Assembly (NCBI GenBank): GCA_000493965.1
Contig: AWNV01000020.1
Span: 205-42,375, forward strand
Reading direction: 5' to 3'
DNA length: 42,171 nt
Source: Candidatus Aminicenans sakinawicola JGI OTU-1
GTDB taxonomy: Bacteria > Acidobacteriota > Aminicenantia > Aminicenantales > Aminicenantaceae
Shown in pieces: positions 1 through 7,012 of the stretch. Position 1 is the first letter of the stretch, and each line of letters starts with the position of its first letter. Position numbers and translations under genes: made by a program. The notes below the pieces were generated by a model. It saw nothing but the letters and a program-made list of their open reading frames with translations, was not told where the DNA came from and did not search any database.

Positions 1-36
1 TCTTATAGAATAAAAAATATAAAAAAGGAGGTTTAA
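1..36 (+). CDS. istB: IstB-like ATPase, C-terminal 11 codons only (partial)
   Basis: The first 36 nt read SYRIKNIKKEV and then stop (TAA at 34-36). The complete IstB in this window ends SYRIKNQNKEV, so the fragment is the C-terminus of a related IS21 helper ATPase whose body lies upstream of the window. Nothing can be said about whether that copy is intact. Confidence 0.7.
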   Translation, partial: SYRIKNIKKEV

Positions 37-80
37 ATCATTTCCAGGTTCCTGAAAAATGGTATTTCTGTTTTCCGAAG

Positions 81-176
81 CTATAGGAAAACTACCTTCC
101 AAGACCATAGGAAAAGTCCTGTCCCTCACTATGGGAAATGTCCTGTCCACAACTATAGGAAAAGTCCTTGCCATTT
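81..176. repeat. Four 24-nt-spaced terminal repeats of the IS21-type end
   Basis: Units start at 81, 105, 129 and 153, each beginning C(T/C)AT(A/G)GGAAA and most continuing (A/T)GTCC. IS21-family ends are known to carry several internal repeats that bind the transposase. The exact 24-nt period is shared with the other IS21 in the window although the unit sequence differs. Confidence 0.7.
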
Positions 177-301
177 ACAGTTTTCCTGCTCTATCTTGTC
201 CAGGAGAGGAAATTATCAGCAAGTTCCATTAACGTAACCGTGTCTGCTTTGCGGTTTCTCTACAAAGTAATTCTGGGATGCCAATAGGATATCGAAAAAA
301 T

Positions 302-677
302 TTATTTTGCAAGGCGGGAGAAAAAACTCAAAGAGTGACCCCTCATATCCTTCGCCATAAATTTGGAATATCTACAAACTCGTAAAACTATACGCCGATT
401 TACCTCGTAAATATATGCGCCTCTTGACATCTTTTGTACAAGTTCCTGGTTGATCAACTGTTTGCGAAGAAGAAGTAAAAAAAACCTCTCGTGTGAAAAA
501 CCGGCAGAGCAGTAAATCATTAAAGCTTGTGACCTTATGAAACCGGCCTTCTTTATCGATCCCTCCCTCTGTAACCAGAAAATGCAGGTGCAGATGAAAA
601 TTCATTCGGCTCCCAAATGACTGTATTACAGCAATAATGCCTGGTGCGATCTCTTTGTATGTGGTAGCCTTGAAGTA
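302..677 (-). pseudogene. IS91-type (Y2 transposase) remnant, frameshifted
   Basis: Two overlapping minus-strand frames give successive pieces of one protein. The upstream frame reads GIIAVIQSFGSRMNFHLHLHF followed by LVTEGGIDKEGRFHK. The downstream frame continues with FFLLLLRKQLINQELVQKM. The HLHLHFLVTEGG block with a following hydrophobic LLxxLRxxGL(I)xxEL helix is characteristic of the putative transposase family PF04986 (IS91/Y2 group). The change of frame falls near 480-500, and neither the N-terminal zinc-finger part nor the catalytic tyrosines are visible, so this is a dead fragment. It lies 120 bp past the end of the IS21 fragment. Confidence 0.65.
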
Positions 678-1196
678 TTAAATACCTGAGAATTGTTTTT
701 CATATAAAAGTAAACTGAAGCTTCTATCATAAAATTCAATAAGAAATTTTTCAAAATATTCTTTTTCTTTTGGTACTGCCGGAATAACAAAATAAATCTT
801 ACCGCTCTCTCCAACGCCATATATTGTAGGTGAGTAATTTGGATGGAATCTTTTATATTTTTCTGTATAAGATATTAAATCAAAAGTTGCTCCTGTAATA
901 TTTCTTATTTCAGATTCATTTTCAAGTTCATTTGCTGATACAATTCCAATTACTTTAAACTGATAAGGAAGTGCATTTAATACTTTAATTATTTGTAAAC
1001 AATCGTAACAGTTTTTTTTAGAAAAAAATATATAAATATATAAAATTGGTTCTACTTGATTATTGTCTGATTTCATTTCTACTAATCGAAAATTATTCAA
1101 AACAGGCTTTTTGTATTTTTTATCATATTTATAAACAAAACTTGATAAAAGAAGAATTAAAACTAAAAGCACTATAATAAAGAAATTTTTTTTCAA
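678..1196 (-). CDS. Membrane-anchored thioredoxin-like protein with a CYDC motif
   Basis: A 172-aa protein with an uncleaved-looking N-terminal membrane segment (residues 4-21) followed by a small domain facing outside the cytoplasm. It contains FFSKKNCYDC, a CxxC pair (C63, C66) after a beta strand, as in thioredoxin-fold oxidoreductases, although the flanking residues are not those of classical TlpA (WCxPC). The start codon overlaps the stop of the upstream beta-propeller gene (ATGA, 1193-1196), so the two are translationally coupled. It is the last gene of a three-gene minus-strand cassette with a Cys-containing exported peptide. A role in thiol redox chemistry on an exported partner is inference. 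Base composition is strongly AT-rich, like the two genes before it. Confidence 0.7.
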   Translation of the reverse strand: MKKNFFIIVLLVLILLLSSFVYKYDKKYKKPVLNNFRLVEMKSDNNQVEPILYIYIFFSKKNCYDCLQIIKVLNALPYQFKVIGIVSANELENESEIRNITGATFDLISYTEKYKRFHPNYSPTIYGVGESGKIYFVIPAVPKEKEYFEKFLIEFYDRSFSLLLYEKQFSGI

Positions 1197-2281
1197 TGAA
1201 TTTTAAATTTATGAATCTTAAACAATTGATCAAAATCTGTGGTTGTTTCTGTATCCAATACATAAAGATAATTATTACTTTTTTCAAAATAAAAATATAT
1301 GTCAAAAGCGTTAAGCGCTTTTGTTTTTAAAAAAATAGATTCTTTTATAAATTTTCCTGAACTTTCATAAATCTGCATAATTAAGTTTATCCTATTTTCG
1401 TTTTTTATATACTGAGAATAAATCAATCCGATGTAGTTCTCATTTATTACAATTAAGTCCAAGATATATGACATTTCTCTTTTAAGCTGCTCTAATAAAT
1501 CTCTATTTCTTGTATTAGAAGCTTTTATTATTCCGGGGGTTATATAAGGTTTAATATAATTTTTTGTTTTTTTCCCAAAATTTATTATCTTTTTTTTATT
1601 TCTATTTAAACGGATTATTCTTAGATTTCCAGTATATACATAAAAAATAAATTCTTTAGAAAAATCTATATATCCAAAAGGAGCGACATATCTAATTTTA
1701 CTTACAAAAGCTTTGTCTAATTGTTTTTGTGATTTATATCCATAACAAATAATTGACGGCAATAAAAAAATATATTCATCAGTTTCCAAATTGTATTTAT
1801 ATAAACTATAAGTTTTTCCATTTTTATCAAATGTATTTCCAGCAATAATTAATTCATTTTTATTTAAAAAATGAAAATCATTTGATAAATTTGTAAAAAG
1901 TGCTTTTTTTATAAACTTGAGATTATTTTTTTTACTCCTTTTATAAACAAATTTTAAGTCTCTTTTTAAATCAACAATCAGTATATCTGGTTTTCTATAA
2001 GCACTAAAATAAGGTGCGATAAATTCATTAGGACCATGTCCTCTTCTTCCAAATATCTTAATGAGTTTTCCTTTGTTATCAAATATTTTTATATTCCCAG
2101 CTTTTCTATCTAATATATATATGTATCCATCTTCTGTTATAAAAAAAGATCCCGGATTTTGAATAAAAGTATCTTTTTTTTGTTCAAGGGAAAAGCTGTT
2201 TACTTTATTTATTTCAACTGAATGTAAAAAAGTTGAGATAAAGAATATCAGTAATAATAAGAAAAAATAGCTTTTTTTCAT
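1193..2281 (-). CDS. Exported six-bladed beta-propeller protein
   Basis: A 362-aa protein with a signal peptide (KKSYFFLLLLIFFISTFLHS). The clearest blade reads FFITEDGYIYILDRKAGNIK followed by IFDNKGKLIKIFGRRGHGPN. This pattern (D-x-x-G-x-I/L-Y-V-x-D, then I-x-x-F-D-x-x-G, then GxGPGEF-like) is typical of the 6-bladed beta-propeller proteins of Bacteroidetes and relatives (PF17170-like, NHL-type). The end retains FKIHKFKIH. Such proteins are often next to genes for small exported peptides (for example NVEALA-type in Bacteroides), which is also the case here. Start: ATG at 2281 preceded by GAGAAG. A hairpin separates it from the peptide gene. Substrate or ligand is unknown. Confidence 0.75.
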   Translation of the reverse strand: MKKSYFFLLLLIFFISTFLHSVEINKVNSFSLEQKKDTFIQNPGSFFITEDGYIYILDRKAGNIKIFDNKGKLIKIFGRRGHGPNEFIAPYFSAYRKPDILIVDLKRDLKFVYKRSKKNNLKFIKKALFTNLSNDFHFLNKNELIIAGNTFDKNGKTYSLYKYNLETDEYIFLLPSIICYGYKSQKQLDKAFVSKIRYVAPFGYIDFSKEFIFYVYTGNLRIIRLNRNKKKIINFGKKTKNYIKPYITPGIIKASNTRNRDLLEQLKREMSYILDLIVINENYIGLIYSQYIKNENRINLIMQIYESSGKFIKESIFLKTKALNAFDIYFYFEKSNNYLYVLDTETTTDFDQLFKIHKFKIH

Positions 2282-2308
2282 TAAAACTTCTCTAATTAAT
2301 TATAAAAT

Positions 2309-2338
2309 AAATGGGACCATTTAAAAATGGTCCCATTT
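2309..2338 (-). terminator. 13-bp perfect hairpin between peptide gene and beta-propeller gene
   Basis: Arms 2309-2321 (AAATGGGACCATT) and 2326-2338 (AATGGTCCCATTT) are perfectly complementary around a 4-nt loop. On the minus strand the stem is followed by TATTTTATAATT, a weakly U-rich run. The hairpin sits 18 nt after the peptide stop codon and 28 nt before the propeller start, so it is placed to act as a leaky terminator or mRNA-stabilising structure that keeps peptide expression above that of the two downstream genes. Confidence 0.6.
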
Positions 2339-2355
2339 TCTCTTTTTGTAAATTC

Positions 2356-2565
2356 TCAATTAAGAGGAATAATTAGACAATCTACAGGGTATTTTTTCCA
2401 ACAATCCCCAACAGATGGAACCCAAAGTGCGTTTGGGCTAGGCCAATCTGGTGGCCAATCTGCATTTAACGTAGTACTAGTAAAATTTAGAACTGAAACA
2501 CCGACTCCTATAGATATTGCCAAAATCATAATAAATAAAATTAACCTTGCTATATATTTTTTCAT
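2356..2565 (-). CDS. Small exported Trp/Pro-rich peptide with two cysteines
   Basis: A 69-aa ORF with ATG at 2565 and a strong GGAGG at 2571-2575, five nt away; an in-frame TTG at 2577 lies in the Shine-Dalgarno region and is less likely. Residues 6-28 are a hydrophobic signal or anchor. The remaining ~40 residues contain NADWPPDWPSPNALW, then GDCWKKYPVDC near the C-terminus, with two Cys nine residues apart. I recognise no family. The layout (leader-like TM segment, short tail with an N-A-type turn, adjacent beta-propeller and thioredoxin-fold genes) resembles NVEALA-type peptide cassettes of Bacteroidetes, but the sequence itself does not match that motif. It is the first gene of the cassette. 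Confidence 0.65.
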   Translation of the reverse strand: MKKYIARLILFIMILAISIGVGVSVLNFTSTTLNADWPPDWPSPNALWVPSVGDCWKKYPVDCLIIPLN

Positions 2566-2764
2566 GTTTTCCTCCAATAATCATTTTTTTTGAAAGATTT
2601 AAATAAAAACAATTGATTTTTTTTAGGGAAAATCTCTAAAACCCTGATTAAATGAATTTATTTTTAGAGTTTGTCCCAAAGTGACGGGAAAAGGTTGACA
2701 TGAATATAAAAGAAGGGCTACGACCTTTAAATAAAGCAATTTCAAAAAAGGAGGTAGTAGCCCT

Positions 2765-2905
2765 ATAAACAAACTTGAAATCAATATCGCCCTTTCCTAT
2801 AGGGTACCAGAAAAAGGCCTTACACTCAATGGAATTTTGCGACCCAAAATTGCCGATAGAAACGGCAGGCAAGCATTTTGCTCTATTTTTTTTCATTACT
2901 ACTAG
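2765..2905 (+). pseudogene. 45-codon orphan fragment, possibly the N-terminus of a lost transposase
   Basis: After AAAGGAGG (2747-2754) the frame starting at ATA 2765 stays open and reads NKLEINIALSYRVPEKGLTL then NGILRPKIADRNGRQAF before TAG. A perfect ribosome site nine nt before an ATA codon suggests an original ATG lost by mutation. An 8-bp inverted repeat (AGGGCTAC 2714-2721, GTAGCCCT 2757-2764) brackets the ribosome site. I do not recognise the protein family; the setting among insertion sequences is the only reason to suggest a transposase. Confidence 0.3.
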
Positions 2906-3134
2906 CTAAGAGGACTTAAACGATGAGCCCTAACTGTGAGTTTGTCTTTTTTATTGTTTTAAGTCGATTGTCCTCCTAAAGCAAAATTTCTGATTTATTC
3001 TGTTTATCTTCTTTCTTATCTTGGGGTTAACCAAACCCAAGGCATCTTTTCCTTATCTCCATATACTTAGTCGTTACGGAAATAAAAAAATTGAAAGATT
3101 TTTGTTTTTTTTGATTTTTTAGTGATTTTGCTTG

Positions 3135-3190
3135 TTAACCTGGATGATTCACGAGTCAAGCTTGCTGCAGATGCAAGGCACAGGGTATGA
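3135..3190 (+). repeat. Dispersed intergenic repeat, copy 1
   Basis: The segment beginning TAACCTGGATGATTCACGA and including CAGATGCAAGGCACAG recurs on the opposite strand at 41331-41386 with the same order of conserved blocks. In copy 1 the sequence goes on to GCGCTGTAACGAAGCAGATG (about 3213-3232), which repeats the CAGATG element, so the full unit may be about 110 bp. Both copies are intergenic. It looks like a genome-wide interspersed repeat or the end of a non-autonomous element. Confidence 0.55.
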
Positions 3191-3347
3191 AGTTGTGGTC
3201 CTTCACCACGAATGCGCTGTAACGAAGCAGATGCGGTAAGATCGGCTCGCCCAAAAGGTAAAAATTGCTGATAATATAATTTAAAATTTATTATAGAGAA
3301 CGTATAAGTCAAGGTAGTTATGAGGATTCCTTGGAGAACGATCAAAA

Positions 3348-3832
3348 CTAGTGTTGCGTCTCGGAAATAACTTGACATAGTCTTTTAATTTTGTCGAGGA
3401 TGGAATCGGCCATGGCGGTCCATTCGAAAGGCTTAGTATGGTAATTGTAATGCTGAACGAATTGATCGATCTTGGCAACCAGTTCTTTCACGCTTCGGAA
3501 TGTCCCCCGGCGTATGGCTTGCTGGGTTATCCGGTTGAACCAGATCTCGACCTGATTCAACCAAGAAGAATAGGTAGGGGTGAAATGGACATGATATCGG
3601 GGATGAACAGCCAACCATCGTTTCACTCGTGGATGTTTATGAGTTGAATAGTTATCCACAACAAGATGAATGTCCAGGTCTTCGGGCACATTGGTGTCGA
3701 TATGCTTGAGAAAGCTGAGGTACTCCTGATGGCGGTGACGGTGTCGGCATTGAGTGAGAACTTTGCCGGTGGCGATGTCGAGGGCCGCAAACAGTGTCGT
3801 GGTGCCGTGCCGAACGTAATCATGCGTCACGC
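3348..3832 (-). pseudogene. IS630 transposase, C-terminal half (severed by IS21)
   Basis: The frame from 3832 down to TAG at 3348-3350 encodes VTHDYVRHGTTTLFAALD and carries the second and third catalytic residues of the DDE domain: D in HLVVDNYSTHKHP and E in TPTYSSWLNQVEIWF. It joins in frame to the N-terminal half ending GYVEG at 6409; together they make 362 codons with no other lesion. The open frame upstream of 3832 (to 3944) is IS21 terminal sequence and not part of the transposase. The stop codon TAG uses the TA target duplication plus a host base, so the element itself ends with CAC. Confidence 0.85.
3828..3832. repeat. 5-bp target duplication of IS21, left copy
   Basis: CACGC here and at 6404-6408 flank the IS21 element exactly. 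The uninterrupted IS630 transposase sequence would contain it once (GTCACGCCCTCG on the plus strand), and removing the element plus one copy restores the reading frame GYVEGVTHDY. Confidence 0.8.
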
Positions 3833-3840
3833 TGGAAAGG

Positions 3841-3950
3841 GTAAGCTGAAATACACAACCAATGGTAAACAGAAATACATAGGTAAAAGTAAGCAGAAGT
3901 GCACTATTAAAGGTAAACAGAAATACACTATTCAGAGTGAGCAAAATTCC
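3841..3950. repeat. Left-end transposase-binding repeats of IS21 (24-nt period)
   Basis: Units with core GTAAACAGAAATACA start at 3841, 3865, 3889, 3913 and, more diverged, 3937. The register is exactly 24 nt. Inverted counterparts occur at the right end (about 6309-6395) with the same period. Multiple terminal binding sites are typical of the IS21 family. Confidence 0.75.
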
Positions 3951-3963
3951 TTTTTTTGGGAAA

Positions 3964-3995
3964 CTCCTGTAGGGTTTTAAAAAACCTTACAGGAG
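3964..3995 (+). promoter_or_regulatory. Hairpin that would sequester the istA ribosome-binding site
   Basis: CTCCTGTAGGGTTTT (3964-3978) pairs with AAAACCTTACAGGAG (3981-3995) over 15 positions with one G-U. The second arm contains the AGGAG that precedes the istA ATG at 4001. In a transcript reading in from outside, the ribosome site would be buried, as in the protective leaders of IS10 and IS50. Whether istA has an internal start point that escapes it cannot be seen. Confidence 0.6.
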
Positions 3996-4000
3996 AGGAA

Positions 4001-5545
4001 ATGAAAAAACGAAAAATGTACAAACAGATTAAAACATTTAAGCGGCAGGGGTATTCCAGCAATAAAATAGCTGAGGAGTTGGAAATAAACCCCAGGACCG
4101 CGACCAAGTATTACAAAATGGATGAAGAAGACTTTAGAGAGTACCGGGCAGATCATCTGTTTCGTGATAGAGCTTTCACAGAATATGGACAGGACATCCT
4201 GGAAGTGTATGAGAAGAATGAATTTGCGAAGCTTAATATGAGTGCTGTATATGATTATTTGGAAGAGAGATACGGCGATCTGCCGGGGAATGAGAAAACG
4301 CTTCGCAACTTTATAAGTTATCTTATAGAGACAGACAAGCTGAGGTTGAATGAGAAAATAAGGACCTATACGAAGGTGCCGGAACTGCCATTTGGGAAAC
4401 AGATGCAGCTTGATTTTGGGCAGTACCGGTGTCGAAGCGGTCTTAAACTTTTCATATTTGCTGGCGTACTTTCGGCAAGTCGCTATAAATATGTAATTTT
4501 CCAGGACCATCCGTTTAAAACCAAGGAAGTCATTGATCATCTGCTTAACTGTTTTGATTATTTTGGAGGAGTTCCCGAACAGATGGTAATCGATCAAGAC
4601 AGTTTACTGGTAGTGAGTGAAAACGCCGGAGACATTATCTACACGGATGATTTTAAGTTTTTTATCGAAGAGCAGGAAATCCGGATGTATGTCTGCCGCG
4701 CTTCAGATCCTGAGACAAAAGGTAAGATTGAGAATCTAATAAAGTATGTAAAATATAATTTTTTCAACACCAGGGATTTTCTTAATATTAAGGAAGCAAA
4801 TAAAAGTGTTTTTAAGTGGCTTAAAAGACGTGCTAATGGAAAAATATCTCAGGCCACCAAGCAGATACCGGCCATCCTGATTGATAACGAAAGGGATCAT
4901 CTCAGAGCGGTGCGAAACTCAATATTCAGGAAAGAGTCTCTTATAGGCAGAGAGGAAAGGAATGTAAACGAGAAAGCCTGTATATCGGTAGATGCATGTG
5001 GGTATCAGCTGCCTTTAAAATACAGGAACAAAACGGTTGAGATCTATGTCACTAAACATAAGCTGTTTATTTTCGACCTCTACACAGGAGAAGAGATTGT
5101 TGAATATGAGCGTTCTCCTGTTCCAGGGAAAATACTCTGCAAGAGAGAGTACAAAAGAGAAACAGAGAAAACAGCACAGGAGTTGAAAGCATTTGTTTCT
5201 GGCATGTTTGATGGAGAAAACTGGAGAAAGTTTACAGCCAGGAACTTTAAGGCTTTTTCCAGATATGTGAGGGACCAATGCCTGGAGGCAAAAAGATACT
5301 TTTTTGATAACGATATTGACATTGAGATTCTGGAGCGAGCTCTGGAATATTGCCTGGAGAATGATACGCCGAGTTTCGCCAACCTGAATGATACCTATGC
5401 CTATTTTAAGCGTGAGCATGAGAGAGAAGATCTGGAAATCCTAACTCTAAAGACAGATTATCAAGGAGGTCATGAGCCTTTAAAAGTAACGGCCAGGGAC
5501 TTATCTGTCTACAAAGAGCTCATCCAGCAGCAGAGGGACCAATGA
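4001..5545 (+). CDS. istA: IS21-family transposase IstA
   Basis: A 514-aa DDE transposase. The N-terminal helix-turn-helix reads KTFKRQGYSSNKIAEELEIN. The rve integrase core has D138 (MQLDFGQYR), D198 (MVIDQDS) and E244 (ETKGKIENLIKYVKYNF), matching the D-D-E triad spacing of IstA. The C-terminal part carries the usual target-capture region. ATG 4001 is chosen over the upstream in-frame ATG at 3956 because AGGAGAGG (3991-3998) sits just before it and the family starts MKKR/MxxY-like. The last four bases form ATGA with istB. Confidence 0.92.
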   Translation: MKKRKMYKQIKTFKRQGYSSNKIAEELEINPRTATKYYKMDEEDFREYRADHLFRDRAFTEYGQDILEVYEKNEFAKLNMSAVYDYLEERYGDLPGNEKTLRNFISYLIETDKLRLNEKIRTYTKVPELPFGKQMQLDFGQYRCRSGLKLFIFAGVLSASRYKYVIFQDHPFKTKEVIDHLLNCFDYFGGVPEQMVIDQDSLLVVSENAGDIIYTDDFKFFIEEQEIRMYVCRASDPETKGKIENLIKYVKYNFFNTRDFLNIKEANKSVFKWLKRRANGKISQATKQIPAILIDNERDHLRAVRNSIFRKESLIGREERNVNEKACISVDACGYQLPLKYRNKTVEIYVTKHKLFIFDLYTGEEIVEYERSPVPGKILCKREYKRETEKTAQELKAFVSGMFDGENWRKFTARNFKAFSRYVRDQCLEAKRYFFDNDIDIEILERALEYCLENDTPSFANLNDTYAYFKREHEREDLEILTLKTDYQGGHEPLKVTARDLSVYKELIQQQRDQ

Positions 5546-6285
5546 AAGCCTATGAACATACTCTGAGCTATTTAAACACCCTGAATTTGAAAGGGGCAGC
5601 AGCAAGCCTCGATGAAATGATACATGACGCGGAAATAAGGAAAGACTCTTATATTACGCTTCTCAATAGCGTATTTACCACTGAGATATCTTATAGAGTA
5701 AAGCGCCGTGTTGAGAGAAACATGGTGGGCGCTCATTTTCCTGTGATAAAGAAAATAAATGATTTTGAGTTTGGCCGGGTCAAAGGGATAGGAAAATCAG
5801 AAGCGGTAAATCTCCTTGACTGCCACTGGATAGATAACAAAGAGAACCTGTTATTCTTTGGCCCTCCCGGTATCGGAAAAACGCACTTAGCAATAGCCTT
5901 TGGAGTAGCCGCAGTGGAGAAAGGATATAAGGTATGTTTCGAAAGAATAACCAACCTCATAAAGCTGCTTAAAACCTCTGAGATCCAGAAAACATCTGAA
6001 TACAGGATCAGAAGAATAATGAAGTCGAGCGCAATTATTATTGATGAAATAGGATACACGCCGATAGAGAGACGCGAGGCTAACCTATTTTTTAACGTGA
6101 TCAGTGAAACCTATGAAAAATTATCACTGATCGTTACGTCCAATAAAAGCTTTGAATCCTGGGCGGAGATGATGGGCGATAGTGTGATGACCACCGCAAT
6201 GCTGGACAGGTTGTTACATCATGCCCGGGTTTTTACCCTGGATGGAGAATCTTACAGAATAAAAAATCAAAACAAGGAGGTATGA
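5542..6285 (+). CDS. istB: IS21-family helper ATPase IstB
   Basis: A 247-aa AAA+ ATPase related to DnaC that stimulates and directs IstA transposition. It has a Walker A FFGPPGIGKTHLAIAFG, Walker B AIIIDEIGYTPI, a sensor region LIVTSNKSFESWAEMMGD and the conserved DRLLHHARVFTLDGESYRIK tail (written here in part). Length and order are normal for the family. The ATG overlaps the istA stop, so translation is coupled. No frameshift was seen. Confidence 0.93.
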   Translation: MKAYEHTLSYLNTLNLKGAAASLDEMIHDAEIRKDSYITLLNSVFTTEISYRVKRRVERNMVGAHFPVIKKINDFEFGRVKGIGKSEAVNLLDCHWIDNKENLLFFGPPGIGKTHLAIAFGVAAVEKGYKVCFERITNLIKLLKTSEIQKTSEYRIRRIMKSSAIIIDEIGYTPIERREANLFFNVISETYEKLSLIVTSNKSFESWAEMMGDSVMTTAMLDRLLHHARVFTLDGESYRIKNQNKEV

Positions 6286-6308
6286 TCATTTCCGACACGC
6301 TGAAAATA

Positions 6309-6403
6309 TTTATTTCTGTTTACCGAAGCTTATGCACTTCTACTTACCGAAGCTTATGCATTTATCCTTACCGCAAGTTATGTAAAAGTCCTTGCCTTTT
6401 ACA
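6309..6403. repeat. Right-end transposase-binding repeats of IS21 (24-nt period)
   Basis: Inverted units ending in (C/T)TTAC occur with right edges at 6323, 6347, 6371 and (TTGC) 6395, exactly 24 nt apart. They mirror the left-end units; GAAGCTTATGCA appears twice between them. Confidence 0.7.
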
Positions 6404-6408
6404 CACGC
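6404..6408. repeat. 5-bp target duplication of IS21, right copy
   Basis: CACGC, identical to 3828-3832; see that entry for the restored reading frame. Confidence 0.8.
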
Positions 6409-7012
6409 CCTCGACATATCCCAACCCCATGGGCAAGAGGGGCTGTGTGCGGTCTAAGGCCTGGACCTGGCTTTTTTCGTCCACACATAAGACCATGGCT
6501 TTATCAGGAGGATTGAGATACAACCCGACGATATCGCGAACCTTCTCAACAAAGAAAGGATCGGTGGAAATCTTGAAATGGCGCTGACGATGAGGTTGAA
6601 GGCCGAAGGCGTTCCAAATCCTCTGGACTGTAGGCCGGGAGATCTGGGTTTCTCCCGCCATGGAACGGGTCGTCCAGTGGGTGCGGCCTTTGGGTTTGGT
6701 TTGGAGGGTTTTACGAACGAGTTCGGTAACCTGCTCGTCCGAGATGGACCGAGGTCGACCAGGCCGCAGCTCATCATGAAGGCCCTGGATCCCCTGTTCC
6801 AAGAATCGCCTGCGCCACAGGCCCACGGATTGGGAACTGTATCCGATTTTCTCGGCGATGGCTTTATTGGTTGCGCTTTCAGAAGCCATGATGATGATTC
6901 TGGCCCTGGTCACCAACCCATAGGAAAGGGAGCGTGAGTCCGTAATGGACTTTAGCTGCTCCTCTTCTTCCTTTGATAGAATGATAACTTGTTTCGGTCT
7001 TCCTGTTCTCAT
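6409..7012 (-). pseudogene. IS630 transposase, N-terminal half (severed by IS21)
   Basis: ATG 7012 is preceded by AAAGGAGG. Residues 1-202 comprise the paired helix-turn-helix region (RARIIIMASESATNKAIAEK ... SVGLWRRRFLEQGIQGLHDE), the DELRPGRPRSI linker, and the start of the DDE domain with the first catalytic aspartate D178 (MVLCVDEKSQVQALDRTQP). The true coding sequence stops at GYVEG (6409); the ORF continuing to 6368 reads IS21 end sequence. With the other half (3348-3832) the protein would be an intact 362-aa IS630 transposase. Inactive here unless IS21 excises precisely, which is not expected. Confidence 0.87.

Larger units (their letters stand above)
1..179 (+). mobile_element. Right end of a second IS21-family element (truncated by the window edge)
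   Basis: The stretch begins with the last codons of an istB gene and ends at ...CCATTTACA (position 179), which matches the right terminus ...CCTTTTACA of the complete IS21 element ending at 6403. In between lie four units of about 24 nt (starting near 81, 105, 129 and 153; core CTATAGGAAAAGTCC), the same spacing as in the complete element but with a different core sequence. It is therefore a diverged relative, not a copy of the same insertion sequence. The rest of the element lies outside the window. Confidence 0.75.
2594..3350. other. Gene-poor stretch with degraded mobile-element debris
   Basis: About 750 bases without a convincing complete gene. It holds a 45-codon open fragment at 2765-2905, a dispersed intergenic repeat at 3135-3190 with an extension to about 3250, a T-rich tract near 3085-3130, and one arm of a 15-bp inverted repeat (3259-3273) whose partner lies beyond the IS630 insertion at 7110-7124. 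The promoter of the exported peptide gene should lie near 2590-2700 on the minus strand, but I cannot pick a clear pair of boxes. Confidence 0.5.
3833..6403 (+). mobile_element. Complete IS21-family insertion sequence (2571 bp)
   Basis: It runs from TGGAAAGGGTAAG to CTTGCCTTTTACA; these ends are imperfect inverted repeats (10 of 13) with the TG...CA termini of IS21. It carries istA and istB in the usual order with an ATGA overlap, multiple 24-nt-spaced repeats at both ends, and a 5-bp target duplication (CACGC). All parts needed for movement look intact. Its insertion into the IS630 transposase is in the opposite orientation to that gene. Confidence 0.88.

Noticed and set aside
2327..2593. 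Plus-strand ORF of 88 codons across the exported peptide gene
   Set aside because: It lies antisense to the peptide gene, has no ribosome site and no recognisable motif, and runs through the hairpin. The minus-strand ORF has a perfect GGAGG and a signal peptide.
3067..3378. 103-codon minus-strand ORF covering the dispersed repeat and the IS630 end
   Set aside because: It runs through non-coding repeat and across the IS boundary; no protein motif and no ribosome site.
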